Assembly (NCBI GenBank): GCA_902573705.1
Contig: CACGKR010000007.1
Span: forward strand, 1-37,234
From: an uncultured Pelagibacteraceae bacterium
GTDB taxonomy: Bacteria > Pseudomonadota > Alphaproteobacteria > Pelagibacterales > Pelagibacteraceae
Reading direction: 5' to 3'
Length of the DNA stretch: 37,234 bases
Below the pieces are notes generated by a model. That model made no database searches. It saw only the letters and a list, made by a program, of their open reading frames with translations, and was not told the origin of the DNA. Position 1 is the stretch's first letter. Each line of letters starts with the position of its first letter. Of the stretch, positions 29,367 to 37,234 are shown one piece after another. A program made the translations under genes and the position numbers.

Positions 29367-30169
29367 TGGGAAATTCTTTAATTGATCAATCTTTTAAAAA
29401 TGCAAAGAAAGAGAATAGACCTGCTTTACTCACATACACTGTAGCTGGAGATAACTCAATAAAAAAATCTTTTGAAATTTTAAAATCTATTTCAGAGTAT
29501 GCAGATATATGCGAATTAGGATTTCCTCATAACACCCCGATTGCTGATGGTGGCCAAATTCAAACTAGTGCTTATCGGGCTATCAAGAACGGTATCAAAA
29601 TAAATGATGTTTTTTCAATAGTTAAAAAATTTAAAATAATTAAGAAGAATAAAGCAATTATTTTAATGGGATATTATAATATGATCTATCAATATAATGA
29701 GAATAAATTTATTAAAAAATGCAAACAATCAAAAGTTGATGGATTAATTGTTGTAGATTTACCTTATCCTGAAAATAAAAATTTTGCATTAAAATGTAAA
29801 AAATATAAAATAAATTTTATTCAACTTTTATCACCCACCACTTCTAAAAAAAGACAAAAAAAGATCATTAAAGACTCTCATGATATGATTTATTATATTA
29901 GTATGCTCTCTACCACTGGTGGAGAATTGAAAGTTTCACCAAGAAAAATAATGCGAGAATACCAAAAAATAAAAAAACAAAATAAATCAAAAAATGTTGT
30001 GATTGGTTTTGGTATTACAGAAAAGACTATCAGTTTACTAAAAAAAGCTGACGGATTAGTTGTTGGAAGTGCAATTTGCAAAGAAATAAATAATTCTATA
30101 AAAAGAGGACAAAATGCTGTCACAAATGTTACTAATGTTGTTAGGAAATTAAAAAATAAAATAAAATGA
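29366..30169 (+). CDS. trpA: Tryptophan synthase alpha chain
   Basis: 267 aa; ELGFPHNTPIADGGQIQ, GLIVVDLPYPE, GFGITEKT. Confidence 0.95.
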   Translation: MGNSLIDQSFKNAKKENRPALLTYTVAGDNSIKKSFEILKSISEYADICELGFPHNTPIADGGQIQTSAYRAIKNGIKINDVFSIVKKFKIIKKNKAIILMGYYNMIYQYNENKFIKKCKQSKVDGLIVVDLPYPENKNFALKCKKYKINFIQLLSPTTSKKRQKKIIKDSHDMIYYISMLSTTGGELKVSPRKIMREYQKIKKQNKSKNVVIGFGITEKTISLLKKADGLVVGSAICKEINNSIKRGQNAVTNVTNVVRKLKNKIK

Positions 30170-31095
30170 ACTGGATTACAAAAATAATCAAAGCCGGAGA
30201 AAAAATTAAATCTGCTATCCACAAAAGAGCAACTAAAGAAGATATAGCTAATAGTGATTGGACTTCATGCTGTAGAGGTCCAATTTTAAAAAAAAACTTA
30301 GAAGAAAATCTCTGGGTCTGTCCTGATTGTAATAAACATCATCGTATAAACCCAAGGCAAAGATTTGATACATTATTTGGAAAAAATAATTATGAAGTAT
30401 TTAAAACTCCAATTCCAAAGGATGACCCACTAAATTGGACAGACTCTAAATCATATAAAGATAGATTAAAGAGTGCTAGAAAAAAAACTGATATGGATTG
30501 TGGAATGATGGTTGTATCTGGATTAATAGATAATATTAAAATCACTGCGGTGGCATCTGATTTTGATTTTTTAGGCGCTTCAATGGCAGCAGCAGAAGGT
30601 GAAGCTTTTTTATATGGTATTCAATACGCAATAGAAAATAAGACGCCATTCTTGTGTGTAAGTGCAGGGGGAGGTATGAGAATGATGGAAAGTTTGATTT
30701 CTTTATCTCAAATGACAAGAACAACATTGGCTATAAATGAACTTAAAAATAATAATCTTCCCTATTTGGTTTGTATTACTGATCCAACTGCTGGAGGAAT
30801 AACTGCATCGTATGCAATGCTGGGGGATATTCATATAGCAGAACCGGGTGCTTTAATTGCATTTGCTGGAGCTAGAGTAATCCAAGGAACAGTTAAAGAA
30901 GAATTACCAGAGGGTTTTCAAAAAAGTGAATATGTTGAAAAAACAGGTTTCGTAGATTTAATAGTTGAAAGAAAAGAGCTTTCTAAGAAAATTGGAACCT
31001 TATTATCAATTATGTTGAAGAAAAATTCTGTTATAAGCACTGAAGAAAATGAAACTACAGAAAATACTCAGTCGCTTTCAAAAGTTGCATCCTAA
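30166..31095 (+). CDS. accD: Acetyl-CoA carboxylase carboxyltransferase beta subunit
   Basis: 309 aa; VCPDCNKHHRINPRQRF, SAGGGMRMMES, TDPTAGGITASYAMLGD. Confidence 0.95.
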   Translation: MNWITKIIKAGEKIKSAIHKRATKEDIANSDWTSCCRGPILKKNLEENLWVCPDCNKHHRINPRQRFDTLFGKNNYEVFKTPIPKDDPLNWTDSKSYKDRLKSARKKTDMDCGMMVVSGLIDNIKITAVASDFDFLGASMAAAEGEAFLYGIQYAIENKTPFLCVSAGGGMRMMESLISLSQMTRTTLAINELKNNNLPYLVCITDPTAGGITASYAMLGDIHIAEPGALIAFAGARVIQGTVKEELPEGFQKSEYVEKTGFVDLIVERKELSKKIGTLLSIMLKKNSVISTEENETTENTQSLSKVAS

Positions 31096-32314
31096 GGAAA
31101 TAGATTTAAGTTTAGATCGAATTAAAGATCTTTGTAAAAAATTAGGTAATCCACAGGATAATATAAAAGTTATATCAGTTGTTGGAACTAATGGAAAAAA
31201 CTCAACAATCCAAGCTTGTTTTTCGATTATGAAAGAGGCAGATATTAAATGCAATGTTTATACAAGCCCTCATATTCAAAAAATAAATGAAAGATTTGTT
31301 TTTAATAACAAACAATTAGAGGATGATGAATTAGCATCACTATTTGAAGAGGTTGAAAGAGTCAATGAGAGTCGGCCAATTACCTATTTTGAAATATTAA
31401 CTGCCTGCTACTTTTATAAAGCTGCTCAATACCCAGACAATATTAACCTTGTGGAAGCTGGATTATTTCACCGGTTTGATGCAACAAACATTTTTAAAAA
31501 AAACTTAGCAAGTATTACGTGCTCAATATCTATAGATCATCTTGATTGGCTCAAGAAAGGTGAACAGACAATTGAAAAAATTATTTTTGAAAAAACATCT
31601 ACACTTTTAGAATCAAATATTATTGTTGCTAAACAAAGTACAAAAGAGACAATGGACTGTATTAAAAAAACTATTTCTCAAAATCCATCAAATAAATTAT
31701 TTTTTGATGACGACTTTAGTTTCTCAGTTAATGAGAATGACTTCTTTTTTTATGAAGATAAATTTGGTGGATTGAAGCTTCCAATGCCTAATGTTCTTGG
31801 TCAATTTCAATTAGAAAATATATCAACTGCAATAGCAACCTTAAGAACATTAAATATTGGTATTAAAGATGAACATATTCAAAGAGGAATTACAAAAATA
31901 TCTAGCTTTGTAAGACTTCAAGAAATTAAATCTGGCAAATTAAAAGAACTAGTTAAAAACAACAAATTAATAATTGATGGGAGCCATAATGAAGATGGTG
32001 CTAGGGCATTAAATGAATATCTTCAAAGCTTGAATTGTAACAAGCATGTTATTATTTCAATGATGGCAAACAAGCAGCATGAAAAGTATATTGGTCACTT
32101 TAAAAATGTTTCATCAATAACTACCATAGATCTAAAAACTCAACCAAATTCTATTAGTGGTAAAGATTTAAAAGAAAAATTTAAAAATATGCCTAATGTT
32201 CAATATCAACCAAGTATCGAACAGGCTATCAAATCAATAAATTTAAAAGAAGGTGATCTTTTGTTAATTACAGGATCTTTATATGGGGCCGCTGAAGTAT
32301 TAAGTTTAAATTAA
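31049..32314 (+). CDS. folC: Dihydrofolate/folylpolyglutamate synthase
   Basis: 421 aa; LHPKEIDLSLDRI, VVGTNGKNST, DATN, IDGSHNEDGARALNEYL; overlaps accD 3' end. Confidence 0.9.
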   Translation: MKLQKILSRFQKLHPKEIDLSLDRIKDLCKKLGNPQDNIKVISVVGTNGKNSTIQACFSIMKEADIKCNVYTSPHIQKINERFVFNNKQLEDDELASLFEEVERVNESRPITYFEILTACYFYKAAQYPDNINLVEAGLFHRFDATNIFKKNLASITCSISIDHLDWLKKGEQTIEKIIFEKTSTLLESNIIVAKQSTKETMDCIKKTISQNPSNKLFFDDDFSFSVNENDFFFYEDKFGGLKLPMPNVLGQFQLENISTAIATLRTLNIGIKDEHIQRGITKISSFVRLQEIKSGKLKELVKNNKLIIDGSHNEDGARALNEYLQSLNCNKHVIISMMANKQHEKYIGHFKNVSSITTIDLKTQPNSISGKDLKEKFKNMPNVQYQPSIEQAIKSINLKEGDLLLITGSLYGAAEVLSLN

Positions 32315-32628
32315 ATATTTTTTTCTAAAAACTCTTTCATATTGCTCTCTGGAACTCCGCCAACTTTTCTATCTACCTCGACACCTTTTTTATATATAAT
32401 TACAGTTGGTACTCCTCTGATTCCTGCAGCACTACCAGTGTTAATCCCGCCATCTTCAATATCTGCATAATAAAAACAAGCTTTATCTTTATATTCTCCA
32501 GCTAACTTATCCATGACAGGCTTAAGTGCTTTGCAAGGTCCACACCATGCAGCACTGAATTGTATAACTGATACATTTTCATTTTTAATTTTATTTTCAA
32601 AATCTTCGTCTTTAAAATCTATAAGCAT
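32311..32628 (-). CDS. trxA: Thioredoxin
   Basis: 105 aa; FSAAWCGPCKALKPV, IRGVPTVIIYKKG. Confidence 0.95.
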   Translation of the reverse strand: MLIDFKDEDFENKIKNENVSVIQFSAAWCGPCKALKPVMDKLAGEYKDKACFYYADIEDGGINTGSAAGIRGVPTVIIYKKGVEVDRKVGGVPESNMKEFLEKNI

Positions 32629-32694
32629 ATTGCTGATATAATTGATTGAAATTTTTTTTCAATGGTCAAAAAAACTTTTTTTAGTTTTATAAAT

Positions 32695-34143
32695 TTATGC
32701 GTCTGAATATTTTTGCTCTAAATTCATGACATAATCGTTGATTCCATCTAAAAATTTAAGTTTTTCATCAACTGTTTTAAATGAAAACATTTTGTCATCA
32801 TTTTCTCTAATTTCATCACATTCTGAATAAAAAGCTGAAACCGTCCACCATTTTTCTTTATTGGTACTTAAAATTCTAGATGCTATTCTTCTTTTAATTT
32901 TCTTGTGAATTTCTTTTGGTAAAATTTCTGGAGCTTCATTGTATATGAGGCTATGACCAAAGGTGACTAGTCTATCATCTTTAAACTTATCTAATAAAGA
33001 TAATCTTTCTTTCCAATCTGAAGAATGAAATTTTTCAAATAATGGAACATCTTTATTGAATGTATCAAAACCTCCAGAATAGATTGTCTCCTCAGGTTCA
33101 GCATCTTCTTGCGATGCTGTTTCCATTTTATCCTCTGCTGCTTCTTTCAATATATTACATATATCTTGAGAAAATTTTTCATTAGATTTCATCAATTCCG
33201 CTCTTTTATTTAATAAATTAATTCCAATTTTTTTATAAGGATCTATTTTTAAGCCTAAACTTTTATCTAAAATTATTGGAGCTTTGTTGGATTTTATTGT
33301 TTTATAAAAACGAGGTGATTTTCTCATTTCTTTTTTTAAATCTTGGTAATTCAATTTTTGTAATTCTTCAATATTTGCCGATAAATTTACTACTTGCCCC
33401 CATTTATAAACTGGATGCATACATGAGTTTGGGTGTAATGGAGCAACTAAAAATAAATAATTTTTACCAAAAAAATTTTCATTAATAGTAAACATTTTTT
33501 CTTGTTTTATTAAATTTTCAACGACAACTTTACTTTTAGTCTTTAAATATTCGTGCCACAAATCAGGTTGTTTGTTTTTTAATAGACCTAAGACTTTAAC
33601 AGTTAATTCAGTGTCAAAAAGAGCTCCATGGGCTCCTGAAGAGTCAAAGCCATTAAGTCTTGCTAATGACTCTAATTTCATAGATTTATTTCCTTTAAGG
33701 TTGAGCTCAGTTTTTAAAACATTTTCATCAATAGCAAATGCTGCTTTAATCATGTTTAACGCATCATGTCTTGCATTGCCCTCTGTATTAATAAGATATG
33801 GTTTTCTTAATGATTTAAAAAACTCTCTCCTAAGAATTTCATCATCGAAACCGACCGAGCTGAATCCCATAAAAGTTGCGGGAGACCATTCGCGAAATTT
33901 TTTTTCTACTTGAGCAATCATTTGGTAATGACTTAAGTTGCCTTTAGTAATCAAATCAACGTTTGACTTGTTGATACATAAAGCAGTAGCAGATGGAACT
34001 CGATCTTGTGGAATTCTACATCTTGCATTAAATCTTTCTTTTTCATTAAAATTTTCATCTAATAAGATTGCTCCAATCTCAATCATAGTGGCCCAATCAA
34101 GTTGGGCCGAATCTGTCTCAATATCCCAAACTACATAATTCAA
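32695..34143 (-). CDS. sbcB: Exodeoxyribonuclease I-like DEDDh exonuclease
   Basis: 482 aa; VVWDIETDSAQLDWATMIEIGAI, GFSSVGFDDEILRREFF, GAHGALFDTELTVKVL, ExoI-type WVAPLHP-like segment (FLVAPLHPNSC). Confidence 0.85.
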   Translation of the reverse strand: MNYVVWDIETDSAQLDWATMIEIGAILLDENFNEKERFNARCRIPQDRVPSATALCINKSNVDLITKGNLSHYQMIAQVEKKFREWSPATFMGFSSVGFDDEILRREFFKSLRKPYLINTEGNARHDALNMIKAAFAIDENVLKTELNLKGNKSMKLESLARLNGFDSSGAHGALFDTELTVKVLGLLKNKQPDLWHEYLKTKSKVVVENLIKQEKMFTINENFFGKNYLFLVAPLHPNSCMHPVYKWGQVVNLSANIEELQKLNYQDLKKEMRKSPRFYKTIKSNKAPIILDKSLGLKIDPYKKIGINLLNKRAELMKSNEKFSQDICNILKEAAEDKMETASQEDAEPEETIYSGGFDTFNKDVPLFEKFHSSDWKERLSLLDKFKDDRLVTFGHSLIYNEAPEILPKEIHKKIKRRIASRILSTNKEKWWTVSAFYSECDEIRENDDKMFSFKTVDEKLKFLDGINDYVMNLEQKYSDA

Positions 34144-34895
34144 TTTGCCATCCTTTGTGAGTAAAATTGTTCAACTTTTTCTAAAAATTGGTTTTGATAA
34201 TTTATTAATCTTTCACCTCTAACCATAAATCTTTGAAAAATATTATCCTTAGTACATAAAAGGATTGCCACTTGAGTAATATTCGATCCATGAACTTTAT
34301 TGTGGGCTAATGAATATGCTGCGCACTGTAGATAATAATCCTCAATCCACTCATCTTTTTTTGGTTTGTTGCTTTGTTTAAAGTCTATGATCGTTTCTTT
34401 ATTTTCGTAAATACCAATACAATCTGCAGCACCTGCATATTTTCCCGGGTAATATAAAGTTGCTTCACATCCCCAGATTTCACTTAATTTATCTCTTAAT
34501 CCGTTTTCTATAATTTGATCTGCCATCATTTTTTCACGAGTGTTGTCTCCAAGTAAATCCATATTTAATTTTCCAAGCAAAAATTTTTCTAAATAATCAT
34601 GCATAGAACTTCCACGACTTGTTGCTTCTCTTGAAATAATTTCAGCTTGTTTATGACCAACTCTGTTTTTCCATTCAAGTAGTTTTGCTTTTTTTTCTTC
34701 AGACTCGGTTGCTTTTAAAATTGTTGTAACTGATGGAAGATTTTCCTCATTAACTGAATAATGTCTTGAACCGTGTACAATTGATCTTGTAGATTTCGGA
34801 TAAATAAATTTATTATTCCACTGCATGTGATTTCTTATAATCGGTATTTTTTGAAAAAAGAAATTAATTTTTGAACTGTTTATTTCTTTCAACAA
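34140..34895 (-). CDS. PD-(D/E)XK superfamily nuclease (RecB-nuclease/MGME1-like)
   Basis: GKYAGAADCIGIYENKETIIDFKQSNKPKKDEWIEDYYLQCAAYSLAH: D-Xn-D-X-K signature plus QxxxY. Start uncertain; internal Met at 34826 avoids rmuC overlap. Confidence 0.75.
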   Translation of the reverse strand: MLKEINSSKINFFFQKIPIIRNHMQWNNKFIYPKSTRSIVHGSRHYSVNEENLPSVTTILKATESEEKKAKLLEWKNRVGHKQAEIISREATSRGSSMHDYLEKFLLGKLNMDLLGDNTREKMMADQIIENGLRDKLSEIWGCEATLYYPGKYAGAADCIGIYENKETIIDFKQSNKPKKDEWIEDYYLQCAAYSLAHNKVHGSNITQVAILLCTKDNIFQRFMVRGERLINYQNQFLEKVEQFYSQRMAN

Positions 34896-35955
34896 ATTTT
34901 TCTACATTTTCTGTTTTAACAGCTTTCTCAACCTGTTCGGGATCTTTTATATTTTCTAAAGTTCTGTTAATTGATCTTGCATCAGTACCAAACTTATCTA
35001 CCACACTCATAGCTTCCTCTAATTTTTTTCTAAGTGTAATAATATTATCAAAATGTTTTCCAAATCTGGTAGTGATAGTTTTGAGATGATTATATATTTC
35101 TGTAGCTCCTTTTTGAACTTTAAGAGATTGAAAACCCATATGTAAGGATTGCAAATAAGCTGAAAGAGTATTTGGGCCACAAATTACTATTTTGTATTTT
35201 TTCATTAATTCTTGGGTTAATAATTCTTTAGTGCTTGGATCCTGATATTCAGTTAATTCTTTATAAAGACTTTCTGTGGGCGCATATACTATTGCAAAAT
35301 CAGTCGTCTTGGGTGGAACAATATATTTTTCCTTAACACTTTTTGCTTTAGCCTTAAATGCACTTGCTAATTTTGTTCTAGCATCATCAACAGCTTTTTT
35401 ATCATCTGCATCGTAAGCATCTGTGATTGCTTTAAATTTTTCTACTGGAAAATGAGAGTCTACTGGAACCAAAATATCTCCTTGTAGCTTGATTGCAAAT
35501 TCAACATTTTCACTAGTATCTTCTTTCATCTTTACATTTGTTATAAATTGAGATGCTGGCAATAAATCTTTGATTAGTGCATCTAAAGAATACTCAGCAA
35601 GAGTTCCATATTTTTTAACACCTGCTAGAATTTTAGTAATTCCTTCTTGGCTTTGATTCAGTAATTGTACTTGCTGATTAAAATTCCCTACTTTTTCATC
35701 CACCTTAGTTAAAGCTTCTGTCATGTCTTTAGTAACTCCAGTTGAAAGAGCATTGAATGAAGTAGACATTGAGCCTAGAGATGTATTGATTGTGGTATTT
35801 AGACTATCTTTTAGTCGAACTATTTCGCTATTTAAATTTGCTATTTCTTCAACCTCTTTGCTATCACTCCTTGGTTTTGATTTTATATTTAAATATAAAG
35901 TTGCTAGAGTTGCTACTAGCAGTAAAATTAAGATAGTTAATAAAATTGTGTCCAT
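34864..35955 (-). CDS. rmuC: DNA recombination protein RmuC
   Basis: 363 aa; N-terminal TM, coiled coil, LLPASQFITNVKMKEDTSENVEFAIKLQGDILVPVDSHFPVEKF, IVICGPNTLSAYLQSLHMGFQSL. Confidence 0.92.
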   Translation of the reverse strand: MDTILLTILILLLVATLATLYLNIKSKPRSDSKEVEEIANLNSEIVRLKDSLNTTINTSLGSMSTSFNALSTGVTKDMTEALTKVDEKVGNFNQQVQLLNQSQEGITKILAGVKKYGTLAEYSLDALIKDLLPASQFITNVKMKEDTSENVEFAIKLQGDILVPVDSHFPVEKFKAITDAYDADDKKAVDDARTKLASAFKAKAKSVKEKYIVPPKTTDFAIVYAPTESLYKELTEYQDPSTKELLTQELMKKYKIVICGPNTLSAYLQSLHMGFQSLKVQKGATEIYNHLKTITTRFGKHFDNIITLRKKLEEAMSVVDKFGTDARSINRTLENIKDPEQVEKAVKTENVEKFVERNKQFKN

Positions 35956-35985
35956 GATTCGTAAGTTGTATTATAAGGTTTTTTT

Positions 35986-36117
35986 ATGGAATTATATCTA
36001 ATTTTAAAAATTATATTTGTAATAGGAGTTTTTGTAGCTTTTTATGCAATATTAAAAAATTTAGATATTATCAAAATAATCCTCGTTTATTTTAAGGATA
36101 AATTATTTGGAAAGTAA
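35986..36117 (+). CDS. Putative 43-aa single-pass membrane protein
   Basis: ATG at 35986, TAA at 36115-36117, AAGG 7 nt upstream; MELYLILKIIFVIGVFVAFYAILKNLDIIKIILVYFKDKLFGK. Below the ORF-track length cutoff. Confidence 0.5.
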   Translation: MELYLILKIIFVIGVFVAFYAILKNLDIIKIILVYFKDKLFGK

Positions 36118-36789
36118 TTGAATTAATTTCTTTAATCCTTTTTTTTTTGAATTTTTCTTTGATGTAAAAATACATGCCTGAGATTTAAGAATTTCACCAT
36201 CTTTTAAAACTCTCAAATTATTAGCTTTTAAAGTTTCACCTGTAGAACTGATATCAGTGATTAATTCTGCTGATCCTGTAAAAGGATAAGCTTCCGTAGC
36301 CCCAAGACTTTCAACCAATCTAAATTGAGTGACACCTTTTGAAAATAAGAACTCTTTTGTTAAATTTGGATATTTAGTTGCAACTCTTAATCTTTTTTTC
36401 TTTTTATCTCTAAGTTCAAATGCAATTTCCTCAAGATCAGCTATTGTTTGGACGTCAATCCAAGGGTCAGGTATAGCGACAACTAAATCAGCTTTTCCAA
36501 AACTTAACTTTTTATTTACATTAATTTTCTTTTGAATATTAATTTCACTTTCTTTGAACAGATCAAACCCTGAAAAGCCAATATCCAAAGAATTGTCACC
36601 GAGTCTTTCTATTATTTCTCTGGCATGTAGATATAATATTTTTATATTTTTTTTACTTTTGATTGAACCAATTAAATCTCTCTCTCCTCTTTCTGAAATA
36701 AGATTTAATTTTTTCTTTTTAAAAATCTTTAAAACATCTTTTTTTAATCTACCTTTACTTGGAATTCCTATGTTTATTATATTTTCCAT
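36103..36789 (-). CDS. hisG: ATP phosphoribosyltransferase catalytic subunit (short form)
   Basis: 228 aa; IGIPSKGRLKKD, DIGFSGFDLF, LVESLGATEAYPFTGSAELITDISSTGETL. Confidence 0.95.
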   Translation of the reverse strand: MENIINIGIPSKGRLKKDVLKIFKKKKLNLISERGERDLIGSIKSKKNIKILYLHAREIIERLGDNSLDIGFSGFDLFKESEINIQKKINVNKKLSFGKADLVVAIPDPWIDVQTIADLEEIAFELRDKKKKRLRVATKYPNLTKEFLFSKGVTQFRLVESLGATEAYPFTGSAELITDISSTGETLKANNLRVLKDGEILKSQACIFTSKKNSKKKGLKKLIQLLSK

Positions 36790-36791
36790 GA

Positions 36792-37234
36792 TTAGTAATT
36801 TAAGTTTAAAGCAGCTCCTACAGCTGGGACTTGAGTTTTAGAACCTAGATCAGAGATTAATAGATCGTACCTGCCACCATTAATAATATTCTTAATCTTA
36901 TTGTTAGATTTAATATCAATTTTAAAAACCATTCCTGTATAATATTCAAGTTGCCTTCCAAAGGAAGTTGAAAAAATTACGTTTAGTTTTGATAGTTTGT
37001 TGTTTGAAATTGGAAAATATTTTTGATCTACCAACAAATTAATTTGGTATTTTTTAAAAAATTTATTTAATTCTTTTGCAGCTTTATTTATTGGACATTT
37101 AATTTTTAAAAACTCTTTAATAATTTTAGATACATTTTTCCCCTTACTTGCACGTCTTGGGTCTTTAATTTTATTATCAAACCTGCTTAAAATTTCTTCG
37201 ATAGATCTACCAGCTATGATTGATGATTTATCCT
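36792..37234 (-). CDS. hisZ: ATP phosphoribosyltransferase regulatory subunit, N-terminus beyond window edge
   Basis: Open frame continues upstream of the track Met to the edge (...GRSIEEILSRFDNKIKDPRRASKGK...); FGRQLEYYTGMVFKI and GGRYDLL. Confidence 0.9.
   Translation of the reverse strand, partial: DKSSIIAGRSIEEILSRFDNKIKDPRRASKGKNVSKIIKEFLKIKCPINKAAKELNKFFKKYQINLLVDQKYFPISNNKLSKLNVIFSTSFGRQLEYYTGMVFKIDIKSNNKIKNIINGGRYDLLISDLGSKTQVPAVGAALNLNY

Noticed and set aside
29893-30222. 109-aa minus ORF
   Set aside because: Antisense to trpA/accD; hydrophobic, low-complexity translation.
32645-32663. ATTGAAA-N5-TTTCAAT hairpin upstream of trxA
   Set aside because: Weak A/T stem that overlaps a plausible trxA promoter; not convincing as a terminator or operator.
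36792-37037. Track ORF treated as a complete 81-aa gene
   Set aside because: The same frame continues to the window edge and encodes the HisZ C-terminal region; the Met is internal.
1-37234. CRISPR arrays, transposons, integrases, toxin-antitoxin pairs, prophage genes
   Set aside because: Read through and found no repeat-spacer arrays, transposase/integrase motifs or phage structural proteins.

Overview
AT-rich, gene-dense chromosomal window. Gene content and order, with very short intergenic gaps, fit a SAR11/Pelagibacterales-like alphaproteobacterium (inference; no search was possible). It is mostly housekeeping and biosynthetic: prfA (partial), ispG, lysC, ubiG, DUF1178, argJ, secA, accA, glcB, recR, ybaB/ebfC, dnaX, 4.5S SRP RNA, pheA, kdsB, membrane cytochrome c, argF, argD, gcrA, an NDUFA9-like epimerase, a RNase D-like exonuclease, kdsD, lptC, lptB, aroA, rpsA, ihfB, pyrF, trpF, trpB, trpA, accD, folC, trxA, an ExoI-like nuclease, a PD-(D/E)XK nuclease, rmuC, hisG and hisZ (partial). 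I see no CRISPR array, transposon, prophage, tRNA or rRNA. No obvious new multi-gene defence or metabolic system is present. The best second-look items are: (1) a co-directional nuclease cluster (ExoI, PD-(D/E)XK, RmuC) beside trxA/folC, where many alphaproteobacteria carry addAB; (2) AccA with a C-terminal hydrophobic tail; (3) SecA with a degraded zinc-binding tail; (4) an A10 run at the dnaX domain III/IV boundary that could yield a gamma-like form; (5) a 43-aa single-pass membrane smORF missing from the ORF track; (6) no recognisable glycine riboswitch ahead of glcB; (7) lptA and cmk missing from their usual places.
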